Source of the DNA: Paenibacillus sp. YPG26
GTDB taxonomy: Bacteria > Bacillota > Bacilli > Paenibacillales > Paenibacillaceae
Assembly: GCF_023704175.1 (NCBI RefSeq)
Contig: NZ_CP084530.1
Coordinates: 2,486,501 to 2,550,500 of the forward strand
DNA: 64,000 nt
Direction: 5' to 3'
Shown here: positions 35,130-45,155 of the stretch, in pieces
Numbering within the stretch: the stretch's first letter is position 1
How the letters are laid out: each line of letters opens with the position of its first letter
Made by a program: the position numbers and the translations under genes
The notes under the pieces: model-generated
Database searches by the model: none
The model's input: only the letters and a program-made list of their open reading frames with translations
What the model was told of the DNA's origin: nothing

Positions 35130-35177
35130 CAGGGCAAGCGCCAACCCCGCTTCTCGCCGGTGTGGACACCTGCCCTG
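35130..35177 (-). other. branched hairpin in the rodZ-yajQ gap
   Basis: An outer 7-bp stem CAGGGCA (35130-35136) with TGCCCTG (35171-35177) encloses a small GGTG/CACC hairpin and a GC-rich arm. On the minus strand TTTGTGTT follows. It could be a terminator after rodZ or a structured yajQ leader. Confidence 0.45.
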
Positions 35178-35201
35178 ATTCTTGCTTCCCGGCTTAACAA
35201 C

Positions 35202-35232
35202 ACTTCAAAGTACATTCACAGTACTCTGAAGT
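35202..35232. other. hairpin after the rodZ-like gene
   Basis: ACTTCAAAGTAC (35202-35213) pairs with GTACTCTGAAGT (35221-35232) with one mismatch over a 7-base loop, about 60 bases past the stop. Possible 3' end of the ymf transcript. Confidence 0.5.
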
Positions 35233-35292
35233 ACACATGCGTATGCCAGTAATCAACAATCTCGTAGACTCCTATGCGCCTACACTTGCAGA

Positions 35293-36408
35293 CTAATTCG
35301 TTCCTGTATCTGATGTGTCCGAACCAGCTGGGCTGGAGTCCGTCCCGCTGGTTGAATCTTCAGTAGAGGTTGTTGAATCTTCAGCAGAGTTCGTTGAATC
35401 AGTAGAACCCGACTCACCTGTTCCTTGACCAGAGGTGCCATCATCCAGATTCAACTGAATTTTGGTTGTATTCTTCCCATCAGTCACAACCTTGCCACCA
35501 ACCGTAATTACAGTGTTATTCGAATTACCTGATTTAATATACAGTCCTTCAGAACCCAAATCATAACTCTGAGTTTCTCCGTCCTCAATATTCTGGTAGA
35601 ACAGCTTCTCACCCCGGGAAGTTCCTTTTCGCACTTCAACCCAGCTCTTGCCAGAAGCTTTGATTTCAACTTTGACCGGAGCGGTTCCGCTGCTGGTCAC
35701 TTTGAATTTTGTCGTGCTTCCCTTCTTGCCATCAGGCGTTACGATTGCCGAACCTGAATCCGCCGCTCCCGTATCTGTTGGATCTGCACCCGTTCCAGAC
35801 TCGGTACCCGTACCCGAATTCGGATCCGTTGCTGTTCCTGTACCAGGTACGGTTGACTGCCCTTGGCTCTCCGTGCCTGTCTGCCCTCCACCTGTGTTCA
35901 GGTCTCCGCCTTGTGCAGGAGGTGTAACAGTCTCCGTCTTAGCAGGCGTAGTTGTCGTGACTGGTGTCTTGCTATCCGTCACTGGAGTAGGGTCAGGAGT
36001 CTTCGTGCTGTCAGACCTGTAATTATTTGAGACGACAATGTAAATTACAATCACAATCAAGGCTGCGAACGACCACATCAGCGTCGTTGACAGCCATTTC
36101 GAATTCCGTTCAGTTGCAGCGTGACTGCTCCTTCTCTTCTGAATGACAGGCTCCATAGTAGGCTCAGGCTCGGTGACCGGAACATCCTTGCGGTGCTCCT
36201 CAAGCAATTCATCCGAATCCACTCCAACAGCCTCTGCATAAGTTTTAATAAATGCCCGCACATAAAAGCTTCCTGGGAGCACTTTATAATCTCCCGCCTC
36301 GATGGCTTCCAAATATCTTTTTCGAATTTTGGTCATTTCTTGGACGTCGTCCAGCGACAATCCTCTTTGAAGTCTGGCCTCCTTCAATTGCTGGCCCAGA
36401 TCCGACAT
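35293..36408 (-). CDS. rodZ: RodZ-like cell-shape/division protein (HTH, membrane, DUF4115)
   Basis: 371 residues from ATG 36408, which has AGGAGGG 6 bases upstream; the frame is open to 36426. Order: an N-terminal HTH (LGQQLKEARLQRGLSLDDVQ, residues 3-22), one membrane helix near 105-130, a Thr/Pro/Gly-rich linker of about 100 residues with repeated TGT and GTG steps, a DUF4115 beta domain (near 225-325) and a low-complexity Ser/Thr/Asp tail. RodZ links MreB filaments to the wall machinery. It is the first member of the ymf cluster next to ymfK, as ymfM is in B. subtilis. Confidence 0.9.
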   Translation of the reverse strand: MSDLGQQLKEARLQRGLSLDDVQEMTKIRKRYLEAIEAGDYKVLPGSFYVRAFIKTYAEAVGVDSDELLEEHRKDVPVTEPEPTMEPVIQKRRSSHAATERNSKWLSTTLMWSFAALIVIVIYIVVSNNYRSDSTKTPDPTPVTDSKTPVTTTTPAKTETVTPPAQGGDLNTGGGQTGTESQGQSTVPGTGTATDPNSGTGTESGTGADPTDTGAADSGSAIVTPDGKKGSTTKFKVTSSGTAPVKVEIKASGKSWVEVRKGTSRGEKLFYQNIEDGETQSYDLGSEGLYIKSGNSNNTVITVGGKVVTDGKNTTKIQLNLDDGTSGQGTGESGSTDSTNSAEDSTTSTEDSTSGTDSSPAGSDTSDTGTN

Positions 36409-36440
36409 TACCATCCCTCCTGTCAATTTTCAGCACACAA

Positions 36441-37208
36441 TTATAGATCATCCGTGTACAGCGTAGTGAATGTATCATAGACGATTTCCTCGTCCGGATT
36501 GTTACGAAGCTCGATAATAAAGTCAAAGTCGCTATAGTCATATTTCGACTCTCTAATGAAGATATCGGGATGCTCAATGACCTTGGTCGCAGGCATCGTC
36601 ATGATATCTTCGAGAAGCTGGTAGTGCTTCTCATTGGAACGTATGGTACTGATGATTCCATCGATGATAAATACATTGTTAGGATTGTACTCTTCCTCAG
36701 ACAGCAGACTGCGGACGGTCTGTCTCAATAGAGTAGACGACACAAAGGTCCATCTCTTCATGGAGCAGACACTGCCGGCGATGATTGACTCTGTCTTGCC
36801 TACCCGAGGCATACCCCGCAGGCCGATAACCTGGTGGCCCTCTCTTTTAAATATTTCACCCAAAAAGTCTACAAGCAACCCAAGCTCATCACGTGTGAAC
36901 CGAAAGGTCTTGCGGTCATCAGAATCCCTATTTATATAACGGCCATGTCTCACAGCCAATATGTCCACAAGCCGTGGACTGCGCAGCGCCAGAACCGTAA
37001 TATTATCGACTTTGCCGAGCATTTGACCCAACAGAGCGATCTTCTCATCATCCTCGCATTCCAGCAGCATCCCCCGTGTCTGGCCTTCAACCCCGTTAAT
37101 GGTTATGATGTTAACCCCGAGCATACCGAACATGGAAGCAATATCCCCTAGAAGTCCCGGCCGATTCCTATGTATTCTGTACTCCATGTACCACTGTGTT
37201 TGCTTCAA
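36441..37208 (-). CDS. ymfK: YmfK family protein (DUF3388, ACT-like N terminus)
   Basis: 255 residues from TTG 37208, which has GAGGTG 6 bases upstream; the frame is open to GTG 37217. An ACT-like module (YMEYRIHRNRPGLLGDIASM) covers the first 80 residues. The second half has GLRGMPRVGKTESI, a P-loop-like segment, and an acidic end. Function is unknown; the gene is conserved between ymfJ and rodZ in Bacilli. Confidence 0.88.
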   Translation of the reverse strand: MKQTQWYMEYRIHRNRPGLLGDIASMFGMLGVNIITINGVEGQTRGMLLECEDDEKIALLGQMLGKVDNITVLALRSPRLVDILAVRHGRYINRDSDDRKTFRFTRDELGLLVDFLGEIFKREGHQVIGLRGMPRVGKTESIIAGSVCSMKRWTFVSSTLLRQTVRSLLSEEEYNPNNVFIIDGIISTIRSNEKHYQLLEDIMTMPATKVIEHPDIFIRESKYDYSDFDFIIELRNNPDEEIVYDTFTTLYTDDL

Positions 37209-37339
37209 CCGGTTCACCTCTTCTACCCTGCTCTATATCGTAGAATACGACAGAAAATCTAAATAAATCTGCAGATGCATTACTTGTTAATGATATATAA
37301 AATAAAATTGAAAGGCAAGTCCGGCTCAGAATATGGCAG

Positions 37340-37363
37340 AAAAGCTCCCACAAGGGAGCTTTT
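37340..37363 (-). terminator. terminator of ymfJ
   Basis: AAAAGCTCCC (37340-37349) and GGGAGCTTTT (37354-37363) pair perfectly with a 4-base loop. T-runs exist in both directions. Confidence 0.85.
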
Positions 37364-37376
37364 CAAAGTTGCTGAT

Positions 37377-37631
37377 CTAGGCGTACTTCTTAGCCAGTTT
37401 TACCATTAACCTCGCTATGGTTCTGCGCTCTTCTTCGTTGCCGACATCCCAGATCTCTTTAAGAGCCCGGTTTGAAGCGTTCTGAGGATCAACCTTGTCG
37501 TCTAGAAACCCGCCAATTTCGTAGGCTAAATTGGAGATGCTTTCTTCACTCATACCCGCATTCTCCGCATGCTTCACCCGGTCTCCAAGGAACTTCTTCC
37601 AAGAATCGAAATTACTCAGTACTGTTGACAT
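37377..37631 (-). CDS. ymfJ: YmfJ family protein (DUF3243)
   Basis: 84 residues, helical, with the DUF3243 features FDSWKKFLGDRV near the start and IGGFLDDKVDPQN in the centre. No function is established. RBS AAGGAGG precedes ATG. It is followed by a strong terminator. Confidence 0.9.
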   Translation of the reverse strand: MSTVLSNFDSWKKFLGDRVKHAENAGMSEESISNLAYEIGGFLDDKVDPQNASNRALKEIWDVGNEEERRTIARLMVKLAKKYA

Positions 37632-37725
37632 GATAAATCCTCCTTCGCATGGCGTTAAGATTTAAGATCAACAGTTGTAATATGTGATTATTGGAATCAG
37701 ATTATACAGCTATTATTTGGGCGGC

Positions 37726-38493
37726 TTACGTGATCCAGCCCCCGTTCGGGCTAATGATCTGACCGGTAATATAGCCCGACTCAGGAAGCGCCAGAAAGTA
37801 GACCAGCGAGGCAACTTCCTCGGGCGTAGCCAGTCTTCCGGCAGGAATCTCTTCCTCAAGGCGGCGCAGCTCCGCTTCCTCGAAGCTCGCCATCATTTCT
37901 GTACTCACGGCTCCTGGTGCGACAGCATTAACCGTGACCAGGGAGGGGGCCAGTTCCTTCGCGAGCGCCTTGGTAAATGCGTTGACCCCACCTTTGGCAG
38001 CGGAATAGGCAACCTCGCACGAGGCCCCGGACACCCCCCATATGGAGGAGACATTAATGATTCTTCCGAACCGCTTTCGGACCATATAGGGCATAAATGT
38101 CTGTGTACACAGGAACACGCCCTTCAGGTTCACATTCATCATATTGTCCCACTGTTCTTCCGTTAAGTCCTCAAGCATGCCGTAACTGGCAATTCCCGCA
38201 TTGTTAACCAGAATGTCAGGGAATAATCCGTGGACTTCCAATTTCTCTTTCATTCGGATAATATCGTCTTTTACTCTTAGATCCGCGCTGATGGTAAGCA
38301 CTCTCGCACCATAAGCCATGCATCTGCGGGCTGCTTCATTCGCCTTCTCATGTGAGCTGCCATAGTGAATGATCACATTCAGCCCCTCCATGGCGAACCG
38401 TTCAGCAATAGATGCTCCTATTCCCCTGCTGGCTCCCGTAACTAATACGGTCATATTCTTGATGTTCTTCTCTCTCCCAATTTCGAAGCTCAT
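37726..38493 (-). CDS. ymfI: SDR-family oxidoreductase YmfI
   Basis: 255 residues, classical short-chain dehydrogenase: TGASRGIGASIAERF (NAD(P)-binding Gly motif), NNAGIASYG and YSAAKGGVNAFTKALA with catalytic Tyr-Lys. In B. subtilis YmfI is needed for the 5-aminopentanol modification of elongation factor P. ATG overlaps the ymfH stop (ATGA), so it is translationally coupled to it. Confidence 0.92.
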   Translation of the reverse strand: MSFEIGREKNIKNMTVLVTGASRGIGASIAERFAMEGLNVIIHYGSSHEKANEAARRCMAYGARVLTISADLRVKDDIIRMKEKLEVHGLFPDILVNNAGIASYGMLEDLTEEQWDNMMNVNLKGVFLCTQTFMPYMVRKRFGRIINVSSIWGVSGASCEVAYSAAKGGVNAFTKALAKELAPSLVTVNAVAPGAVSTEMMASFEEAELRRLEEEIPAGRLATPEEVASLVYFLALPESGYITGQIISPNGGWIT

Positions 38494-39773
38494 TCAGGAC
38501 TCACCACTAGGGATACAGCCATTTGATCCCAATTAATGTGCTCCTTAAGGCGCTGATTGACGTCATCGAGCGTGATGGATTCATAGATCTGGAGAACCTC
38601 GAACAGGTCTCCTCTCCGGAACTTGTAACGAGTGAACTCGTGAGCGATATTCTCAGGTGAATTCATCATACGCAAATACCCGCCAATTTTCTTTTTCCGC
38701 GCACGTTCGAAATTCTCCGGCTTAAAGCCCGTTTGAACCAGGGCATTCACTTCTTCTGTAATCACTCTTAACAGCTCTTCCGGGTCACGGGTGTCCCCAC
38801 CAATGGCTGAGAAAGCATAATTGGGATCACTATTATACTCGTGGCCGAAACTATCCGATATCAAATCCTGATCATACAGCTTCTGATATAGATCGGTACT
38901 TGAGCCGAACAGCAAATCAAGGGCAAGCTTGGTTGTAAGATCCAGCTTGATCCGCTCCGTACCCGTGATCCCGAGCTTCGTCTCCTTGAAGCCGAACAGA
39001 CATTTCGGAAGAGATACGGGCAGCTTGGAGGTGCGTCTGCGCTCATTCACACCAGCTGGCTCCTCATTGAACAGACGCTCAATTGTCCCCTGCGGCTTAT
39101 AGTCCTTGCGCGCCTGATTCGCTCTAACGAGATTAAATACTTCCTCGGGATCCACGCCGCCCACCACAAACAGAAGCATATTGCTTGGATGATAAAAGGC
39201 ATTGTAACACGTATACAGTGTCTCCTTGGTAATGGTGCCGATCGATTCAACGGTTCCCGCAATATCAATATGAACCGGGTGAACCTTGTACAAGGCTTCG
39301 ATCAAGCCGAAATATACCCGCCAATCGGGATTATCCGCATACATGCCGATCTCCTGCCCGATAATTCCTTTTTCTTTGTCCACATTCTGATCCGTAAAGT
39401 ATGGATTCTGCACGAAATTGATCAACGTCTCCAAGTTGGCAGAAATGTTCTCGGTTGATGAGAACAGGTAAGTCGTCTGGTCAAAGCTTGTAAACGCGTT
39501 GGCGGAAGCGCCTTGGGAAGCAAACGTTGCAAAGATATCGCCTTCCGGCTCTTCAAACATCTTATGCTCAAGGAAATGAGCAATTCCATCAGGCACAGAG
39601 ATTTCATCCTGCCCCTCAACACGGAAATGGTTATCGATTGAACCGTATTTGGTAGTGAATGTGGCATAAGTCTTTTGGAAGCCCGGCTTGGGAAGAACGT
39701 ATACTTGGAGTCCGTTATCCATCACTTCATGATACAGGGTTTCCTGAAGTTTCTCGTACTGAAATTTCTCCAC
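38490..39773 (-). CDS. ymfH: M16-family zinc peptidase YmfH
   Basis: 427 residues with the inverted zinc motif HFLEH (residues about 66-70) and a distal Glu, hence the catalytic partner of YmfF. GTG start 11 bases after AAGGGGG. It is encoded 3 bases after ymfF. The two probably form a heterodimeric peptidase; the substrate is unknown. Confidence 0.92.
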   Translation of the reverse strand: MEKFQYEKLQETLYHEVMDNGLQVYVLPKPGFQKTYATFTTKYGSIDNHFRVEGQDEISVPDGIAHFLEHKMFEEPEGDIFATFASQGASANAFTSFDQTTYLFSSTENISANLETLINFVQNPYFTDQNVDKEKGIIGQEIGMYADNPDWRVYFGLIEALYKVHPVHIDIAGTVESIGTITKETLYTCYNAFYHPSNMLLFVVGGVDPEEVFNLVRANQARKDYKPQGTIERLFNEEPAGVNERRRTSKLPVSLPKCLFGFKETKLGITGTERIKLDLTTKLALDLLFGSSTDLYQKLYDQDLISDSFGHEYNSDPNYAFSAIGGDTRDPEELLRVITEEVNALVQTGFKPENFERARKKKIGGYLRMMNSPENIAHEFTRYKFRRGDLFEVLQIYESITLDDVNQRLKEHINWDQMAVSLVVSPE

Positions 39774-39776
39774 CGG

Positions 39777-41057
39777 TTATTCCCCCTTCTCGCCTTTCAA
39801 AAAGTATACGGTATTTAAGTGGAACGTCTGTGCAGCCTCCGTTACCTCCTTGGAAGTAATCCGCTCAACCTGCTCAAGGAGTTCTTCCGCTGTGCGTTCC
39901 TTACCTGAAATAACCCGGTTAAAATCATAGGCGATCATCTCGAACGCGGAGTCCTGTATCTCTACCACATGATTACGGATCATGGCTTTAGTCTGACTAA
40001 GCTCAAGTTCACTGATCTCGCCCTGACGCATTGCTTCAAGCTGATTCTTGATAATCTCAAGCGCCTTCTCATAATTCGCAATCTCTATTCCTGACTGGAT
40101 GGTTGCCATACCTTTATGCCCGTCGTATCTTGATGAAGCATAGTAAGCCAGGCTCTCCTTCTCACGCACGTTGATGAACAGCTTGGAATGCGGATAGCTG
40201 CCCAGGATTCCGTTATATACAAGAGCTGAAGCATATTCATCACTGCCGTAAGTAATTGAGGTTCGAAGGCCAAGATTGAGCTTGCCTTGATTCACATTCA
40301 GACTTTCCTCAACAGTGCGAACATCGCCAGTCTCAAAGCTGATATTGGTCTGAGCATACTGCTTGGCATGAGGACGCTCAACCTTGAAGCTCTTCTCCAC
40401 GAGACGGATGACTTCATCCAGAGATGTATCCCCTACCACATACAAGTCCAGATTCACCTCTTGGAGCCAGTGTTCATAAGCTCCATATAGACCTTCCGGA
40501 GTTATGCCGCTTAGCTCCGCACGGCTGCCAAGTGGATGAAGACGGTAAGGATCATTACGGAACATTTCTTCCAGGCATCGTTCAGCCGCATAACGGATCT
40601 TATCATTAATGATCGATTCCAGCTTTTTGCGGACCGTCTCCTTTTCTGCTGCTACATACGAGGCACGGAAGCTTCCATTCTCAGTCACTGGCTGAGTAAG
40701 AACCTCCCCTAGGAAAGCGAAGGATTGCTCCAGGAGTGATTCCTCACTATTGACAAATGAATCGTTAATCGTATCCATCCGCAGCTGTACAATCTGGTAA
40801 TCGCCTCTTTTATAAATATCAAAGCCAAATCCTGCCCCATACAGCTGTTCAAGCTGTTCCCTGAACTTGGTCGTCTCCGGATAGGAGACGGTACCTCTGC
40901 GCAGGACGAATGGGATTAACCCCGTTGTGGCAACCGTCTCTTCCTGTAGGGGAATTCCTGCATATACTGAAATCGCGAACGTCTTGAACCTTTTGGTTGG
41001 CATTACGTGAATTCGGATATTGTTTACGCTTCCGCGTTCAAACAAAGACTTGTTCAA
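39777..41057 (-). CDS. ymfF: M16-family peptidase-like protein YmfF, catalytically degenerate
   Basis: 426 residues from TTG 41057, chosen for AAAGGGG 8 bases upstream; the open frame begins at 41102. The M16 fold is present but the HxxEH zinc motif is replaced (FVLRRGT at the equivalent place), so it should be the non-catalytic partner of YmfH, as in mitochondrial-processing-peptidase pairs. RIHVMPTKRFKT near the start is typical of YmfF. Confidence 0.88.
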   Translation of the reverse strand: MNKSLFERGSVNNIRIHVMPTKRFKTFAISVYAGIPLQEETVATTGLIPFVLRRGTVSYPETTKFREQLEQLYGAGFGFDIYKRGDYQIVQLRMDTINDSFVNSEESLLEQSFAFLGEVLTQPVTENGSFRASYVAAEKETVRKKLESIINDKIRYAAERCLEEMFRNDPYRLHPLGSRAELSGITPEGLYGAYEHWLQEVNLDLYVVGDTSLDEVIRLVEKSFKVERPHAKQYAQTNISFETGDVRTVEESLNVNQGKLNLGLRTSITYGSDEYASALVYNGILGSYPHSKLFINVREKESLAYYASSRYDGHKGMATIQSGIEIANYEKALEIIKNQLEAMRQGEISELELSQTKAMIRNHVVEIQDSAFEMIAYDFNRVISGKERTAEELLEQVERITSKEVTEAAQTFHLNTVYFLKGEKGE

Positions 41058-41156
41058 GGACAAAACCCCTTTACGAGAGACTATTGTAAGCATATTAATC
41101 AAATGCCTTTTTCATAATTAAGCCAAATTTAAATCCATTCTATACCATTCCAAAGT

Positions 41157-41192
41157 AAAGAAGCAACCGGGGGAGTCCCTGAGCTGCTTCTT
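41157..41192 (-). terminator. terminator of the sleB-like gene
   Basis: On the minus strand AAGAAGCA and TGCTTCTT pair, enclosing a GGG/CCC inner stem. Confidence 0.7.
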
Positions 41193-41208
41193 CTAACAGA
41201 CATCACTA

Positions 41209-42075
41209 TTACATACAGAAAATGTGCTTCCCAATCGTCTTAACCTGAGGTCTTGTCCAGATCCATTTCGATGTCGCTGTCTCCGGATTAAAGTAATACA
41301 GGCATCCTCCCGAAGGGTCCATGCCATTCATAGCTTCCCTGACGGCCTTGCGTGAAGACTCGTTAGGCTCAAGCCAGATTTGGCCATCAGCTACAGCCGT
41401 AAATGCGCCAGGCTGAAAGATTACTCCTGAGACTGTTTTTGGAAAGCTTGGTGATTTCACACGGTTAAGGATCACGGCTGCTACAGCAACCTGCCCCTCA
41501 AACGGCTCTCCCCGCGCCTCCCCGTTCACCGCATTGGCCATAATCTTAAGATCATTCTCGGATAGACCCAGCGGGTTGGAGGCAGCGAGCTCACCTGAAT
41601 TAGTATTAGCTTTGTTATTCCCAGCTGTCGTATTCTTCCCTTTGCCTTTCCCTGGCTCGGCAATTTGTGTTCGGGCATTCTGATCAGGGTTCGGATTATA
41701 AGATGAAGCTTTGGGCTTCCAATCCTTAGTGGCATTGTATAACTTCAACTTAGTCTGGGCTCCCGCAAGACCGTCCGGTGTCATCCCGAATTCAGACTGG
41801 AACCACTTCAGGGATTTCTTGGTGCTCTCTCCAAAGTGGCTGTCAAGCTTCCCGTGATAGTATCCGAGATAGGCCAGTCTCCCTTGAAGCTCGTACACAT
41901 CCTGTCCGAATGAACCAAGCTTAATAACCTGAGAACTGAATACGGGTAACGCATTATCATGGCTCTCTCGTGTGGCTGGCGTGGTATTCGTCTTACGCAG
42001 CTGGAATGTGCCAAGTAGTGTGCAGACCAATAATAAGACCAATCCGGCAGCCAACCAGATTTTCCTGTTGTTCAT
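41209..42075 (-). CDS. sleB: SleB-like spore cortex-lytic cell wall hydrolase
   Basis: 288 residues. An N-terminal membrane helix (7-25), a PG_binding_1 domain (about 50-115: LGSFGQDVYELQGRLAYLGY), a Lys/Asn/Gly linker, and the SleB catalytic domain (about 170-288) with MANAVNGEARGEP, containing the catalytic Glu, and VAAVILNRVKSPSFP. Such enzymes are lytic transglycosylases acting on the cortex during germination. The partner YpeB is not encoded beside it, so it could also be a SleB paralogue with another wall role. Confidence 0.88.
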   Translation of the reverse strand: MNNRKIWLAAGLVLLLVCTLLGTFQLRKTNTTPATRESHDNALPVFSSQVIKLGSFGQDVYELQGRLAYLGYYHGKLDSHFGESTKKSLKWFQSEFGMTPDGLAGAQTKLKLYNATKDWKPKASSYNPNPDQNARTQIAEPGKGKGKNTTAGNNKANTNSGELAASNPLGLSENDLKIMANAVNGEARGEPFEGQVAVAAVILNRVKSPSFPKTVSGVIFQPGAFTAVADGQIWLEPNESSRKAVREAMNGMDPSGGCLYYFNPETATSKWIWTRPQVKTIGKHIFCM

Positions 42076-42174
42076 ACGTCAAGTCCTGCCTTTCTCTTAT
42101 GTGTTGAGATGGTAACTTTAGTATGACAACCCCTGCCTCTTCCTATGCACCGGAGAAGAAAGATCGCACTCATA

Positions 42175-42209
42175 AATAAAAGAGCCCGCGCAGCATAGTG
42201 CGGGGCTCA
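42175..42209 (-). terminator. terminator of ftsK
   Basis: On the minus strand GAGCCCCGCA pairs with TGCGCGGGCTC (one bulge) and is followed by TTTTATTT. Confidence 0.8.
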
Positions 42210-42227
42210 TCATTAATGCTATCTAAA

Positions 42228-44858
42228 TTAAGAACTAACTTTACTCTGTCTATACTGCTCTATCGAAGTGAGAACTTCTCTTGGCTTACTGCCCTCATAA
42301 GGCCCCACTATTCCCCGGGCTTCCATGGAGTCAATAAGGCGGGCAGCACGGGTGTACCCTACTCTCATACGGCGCTGCAGCAGGGATACAGATGCCTGCT
42401 TGGCTTCAAGCACAATCTGGACCGCCTGATCATACAGCTCGTCAAGCTGTTCCTCCGGCTCCTGTGCCGTGTCGTCGACCTCAGGTATTAAGGTCTCATC
42501 ATACTCGGCCTGTGCTTGTCCACGCACATATTCCACGATGGACTCTACTTCCTGATCACTCATGAATGCCCCCTGCACACGTACCGGCTTGGACGCCCCC
42601 ATAGGCATGAAGAGCATGTCACCCCGGCCCAGAAGCTTCTCGGCTCCGGCCATGTCCAGAATCGTCCGGGAATCAACCTGAGAAGACACGCCAAAAGCGA
42701 TACGTGATGGGATGTTAGCCTTGATCACTCCTGTTATTACATCGACAGACGGACGCTGAGTTGCAATGATTAGATGAATTCCCGCCGCCCGGGCCATCTG
42801 GGCAAGACGTGCAATCGCGTCCTCCACATCATTAGCTGCTACCATCATCAGGTCCGCAAGCTCATCCACAATCACGACAATGTAGGGCAAAACGGCAGCC
42901 GGATTGTCCTTCATTAGGTTATTGTAACCTTCCACATTTCGTGCACCGGATTTGGAGAACATCTCATACCGCTTCTCCATCTCAACCACAATCTTCTTCA
43001 GTGCCAGCGAAGCTCTCCTAGGATCTGTCACAACCGGAGCAAGCAGATGAGGAATCCCGTTATACATATTAAGCTCAACCATCTTGGGGTCCACCATCAG
43101 AAACTTAACTTCATCGGGCTTTGCCTTATACAGGATGCTTGTAATAATACCGTTAATGCACACCGACTTCCCTGATCCAGTTGCTCCGGCGACTAGCAGA
43201 TGGGGCATCTTGGTCAGGTTCCCCACGATGGTCTGCCCTGAAATGTCTCTGCCGAAAGCGATGGACAGCTTGGACTCAGCATCCTGGAACGTCGGAGTCT
43301 CCATTACCTCACGCATAGTAACTACAGAGACCTCACTATTTGGAACCTCAATCCCGATCGCTGATTTCCCGGGAATCGGGGCTTCCATCCGGATGTCTTT
43401 GGCGGCAAGCGCCAGTGCTATATCATCTGTCAGGTTCACGATCCGACTGACCTTAACTCCAATGTCAGGCTGTATCTCGTACCTGGTAACGGCCGGACCG
43501 CGTACGACCTCCAGTACTTTGGCACGAACTCCGAAGCTCTCAAGCGTTGCTTCGAGCTTGCGTGCGGTCTGCATATAGTCTGCCTGATCACCTGCTTTAA
43601 CCCCACTGTTCCCTTTTGACAACAATTTGAAGGAAGGCAGCCTGTAGGGTTTGGGTGCGGGCTTAGGAGGAAGCACCGGCAAGCTATCAGTGAGCTCGTC
43701 TGACCCCGCCACTTTACCTTCACCCTGAGGATGAACTCCGTTCTGACTATCTTCGCCAAAATTCAACGGATCAGCAGAATCACCTTGAGCTTCATAAGAT
43801 ACAGCAGAGTCCAGCTCCTCGTCCGGATGTATCCCTGAATCCTCCTTCTCTTCCGTGCTGCGGTCCTCGCGCTGGATCTGGTCAAAGAAATCACGAATAA
43901 TCAGACTAGGTTCATTCCGCTGCGGCAGCGGACTGTCGGGACGCGTATGTACATCCGTATCATTCCAATTAACCTCTGTATATTCATCTTCCTTATCCTC
44001 TATCGGGAGTTCCTGTGAAGGGATGTCCGGCATCGTCTGCTCGCTCTTGTCCTTGAACCCGAGAAGCTGGAAGAAGACGGGCTTAGTCTTTCCTCGCGGC
44101 TGCACGGGAGCTGACTCATCCTCCTCCTCATCCTCATAATCTTCGGCTTCTGGAATGGATTTAATTTTTGTAGTCTTGGTCTTGGTACCTGACTTCCCCT
44201 GGCTCCCTACAGGAATCGGACGAAGCATCCGGTACTTACGGCTTAACTGAGCAGCCAATTGGCCAGCACGTTTCTTAAAAATACTGAATAATTCAACGTA
44301 GGATAGATTGGTGATTAACATGAAGCTGATGGCGAACATCACAATCATCACCAGCTTGGCACCCGTGATACCAAATAACACATAGAGTAGAATGAACTCC
44401 AGCGCACCCACATACCCGCCGCTGATGTCCAGGTTGAACATGGAGGCTACACCAGTTGAGCCCACCTTAGTCAGAGCGAACTGTAAATCGTGATGAATTT
44501 GTAATAAAATGTTCCTTGGTGTAATGGGCAGCACAGGAGCAAGCTTGTACTGCATCGCTGATATCGTACTCATAAGCGCAAGCGCACACACGATCATAAC
44601 GATACCCGTTCGTCTGGAACTCCATTTTGATGGCCATTTACGATGAATCATTACGGTCAAGCCCACATAGATTCCAACTAACGGAATTACGAAATAGAAC
44701 TTGCCCAGAATCATGGCGGACATCTTAAACAACGCATGTCCTACAGCCGCTTCTCCTGCAAGAGCAATAATGGATAATGTAATCAGGATGATCCCGTAAA
44801 TTTCATATTTTAGAACATTGCCTAATGCGGCTTTTTTCTTCCTTCGCTTTCCGGCCAA
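42228..44858 (-). CDS. ftsK: DNA translocase FtsK/SpoIIIE
   Basis: 876 residues from TTG 44858 (GGGGGTGG 5 bases upstream); GTG 44867 is the alternative. Four membrane helices (about 20-170), an acidic low-complexity linker (220-400), a motor domain with Walker [11 protein letters not shown] and Walker [13 protein letters not shown], and the C-terminal gamma winged helix ([21 protein letters not shown]). It pumps chromosomal DNA through the septum; in spore formers this is SpoIIIE or its paralogue SftA-like; the membrane helices favour the SpoIIIE type. Confidence 0.95.
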   Translation of the reverse strand: MAGKRRKKKAALGNVLKYEIYGIILITLSIIALAGEAAVGHALFKMSAMILGKFYFVIPLVGIYVGLTVMIHRKWPSKWSSRRTGIVMIVCALALMSTISAMQYKLAPVLPITPRNILLQIHHDLQFALTKVGSTGVASMFNLDISGGYVGALEFILLYVLFGITGAKLVMIVMFAISFMLITNLSYVELFSIFKKRAGQLAAQLSRKYRMLRPIPVGSQGKSGTKTKTTKIKSIPEAEDYEDEEEDESAPVQPRGKTKPVFFQLLGFKDKSEQTMPDIPSQELPIEDKEDEYTEVNWNDTDVHTRPDSPLPQRNEPSLIIRDFFDQIQREDRSTEEKEDSGIHPDEELDSAVSYEAQGDSADPLNFGEDSQNGVHPQGEGKVAGSDELTDSLPVLPPKPAPKPYRLPSFKLLSKGNSGVKAGDQADYMQTARKLEATLESFGVRAKVLEVVRGPAVTRYEIQPDIGVKVSRIVNLTDDIALALAAKDIRMEAPIPGKSAIGIEVPNSEVSVVTMREVMETPTFQDAESKLSIAFGRDISGQTIVGNLTKMPHLLVAGATGSGKSVCINGIITSILYKAKPDEVKFLMVDPKMVELNMYNGIPHLLAPVVTDPRRASLALKKIVVEMEKRYEMFSKSGARNVEGYNNLMKDNPAAVLPYIVVIVDELADLMMVAANDVEDAIARLAQMARAAGIHLIIATQRPSVDVITGVIKANIPSRIAFGVSSQVDSRTILDMAGAEKLLGRGDMLFMPMGASKPVRVQGAFMSDQEVESIVEYVRGQAQAEYDETLIPEVDDTAQEPEEQLDELYDQAVQIVLEAKQASVSLLQRRMRVGYTRAARLIDSMEARGIVGPYEGSKPREVLTSIEQYRQSKVSS

Positions 44859-44924
44859 TAGGACCACCCCCAGAAGAATATTATAACATATTCTTAGGGG
44901 GCAACCTATAGAATAACCCGTCGT

Positions 44925-45155
44925 TTAGCGTCGATTTTGAAGGGTGGGCAAGTAGATAATCTCCTGACCAGGCGCATACTCTGGATTCATATAATCCTTC
45001 AGTTCTCCCCTTAGCATCCGGACAATCGTTGCCCTGTTCCCCTGCTCAAGCCGAACCTGCAGCAGTACCCCGTCCACTTCAACTTCTCCATAGATTTCCT
45101 CGGTATCTGTACTCTCCCATATTAACTCCCACGGCAATATAGTGTAATGGGTCAT
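44925..45155 (-). CDS. ylzJ: YlzJ-like protein
   Basis: 76 residues, mainly beta, starting [14 protein letters not shown]. It is the small gene found between tepA and ftsK in Bacilli. The ATG overlaps the tepA stop by 4 bases (ATGA). Function unknown. Confidence 0.88.
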   Translation of the reverse strand: MTHYTILPWELIWESTDTEEIYGEVEVDGVLLQVRLEQGNRATIVRMLRGELKDYMNPEYAPGQEIIYLPTLQNRR

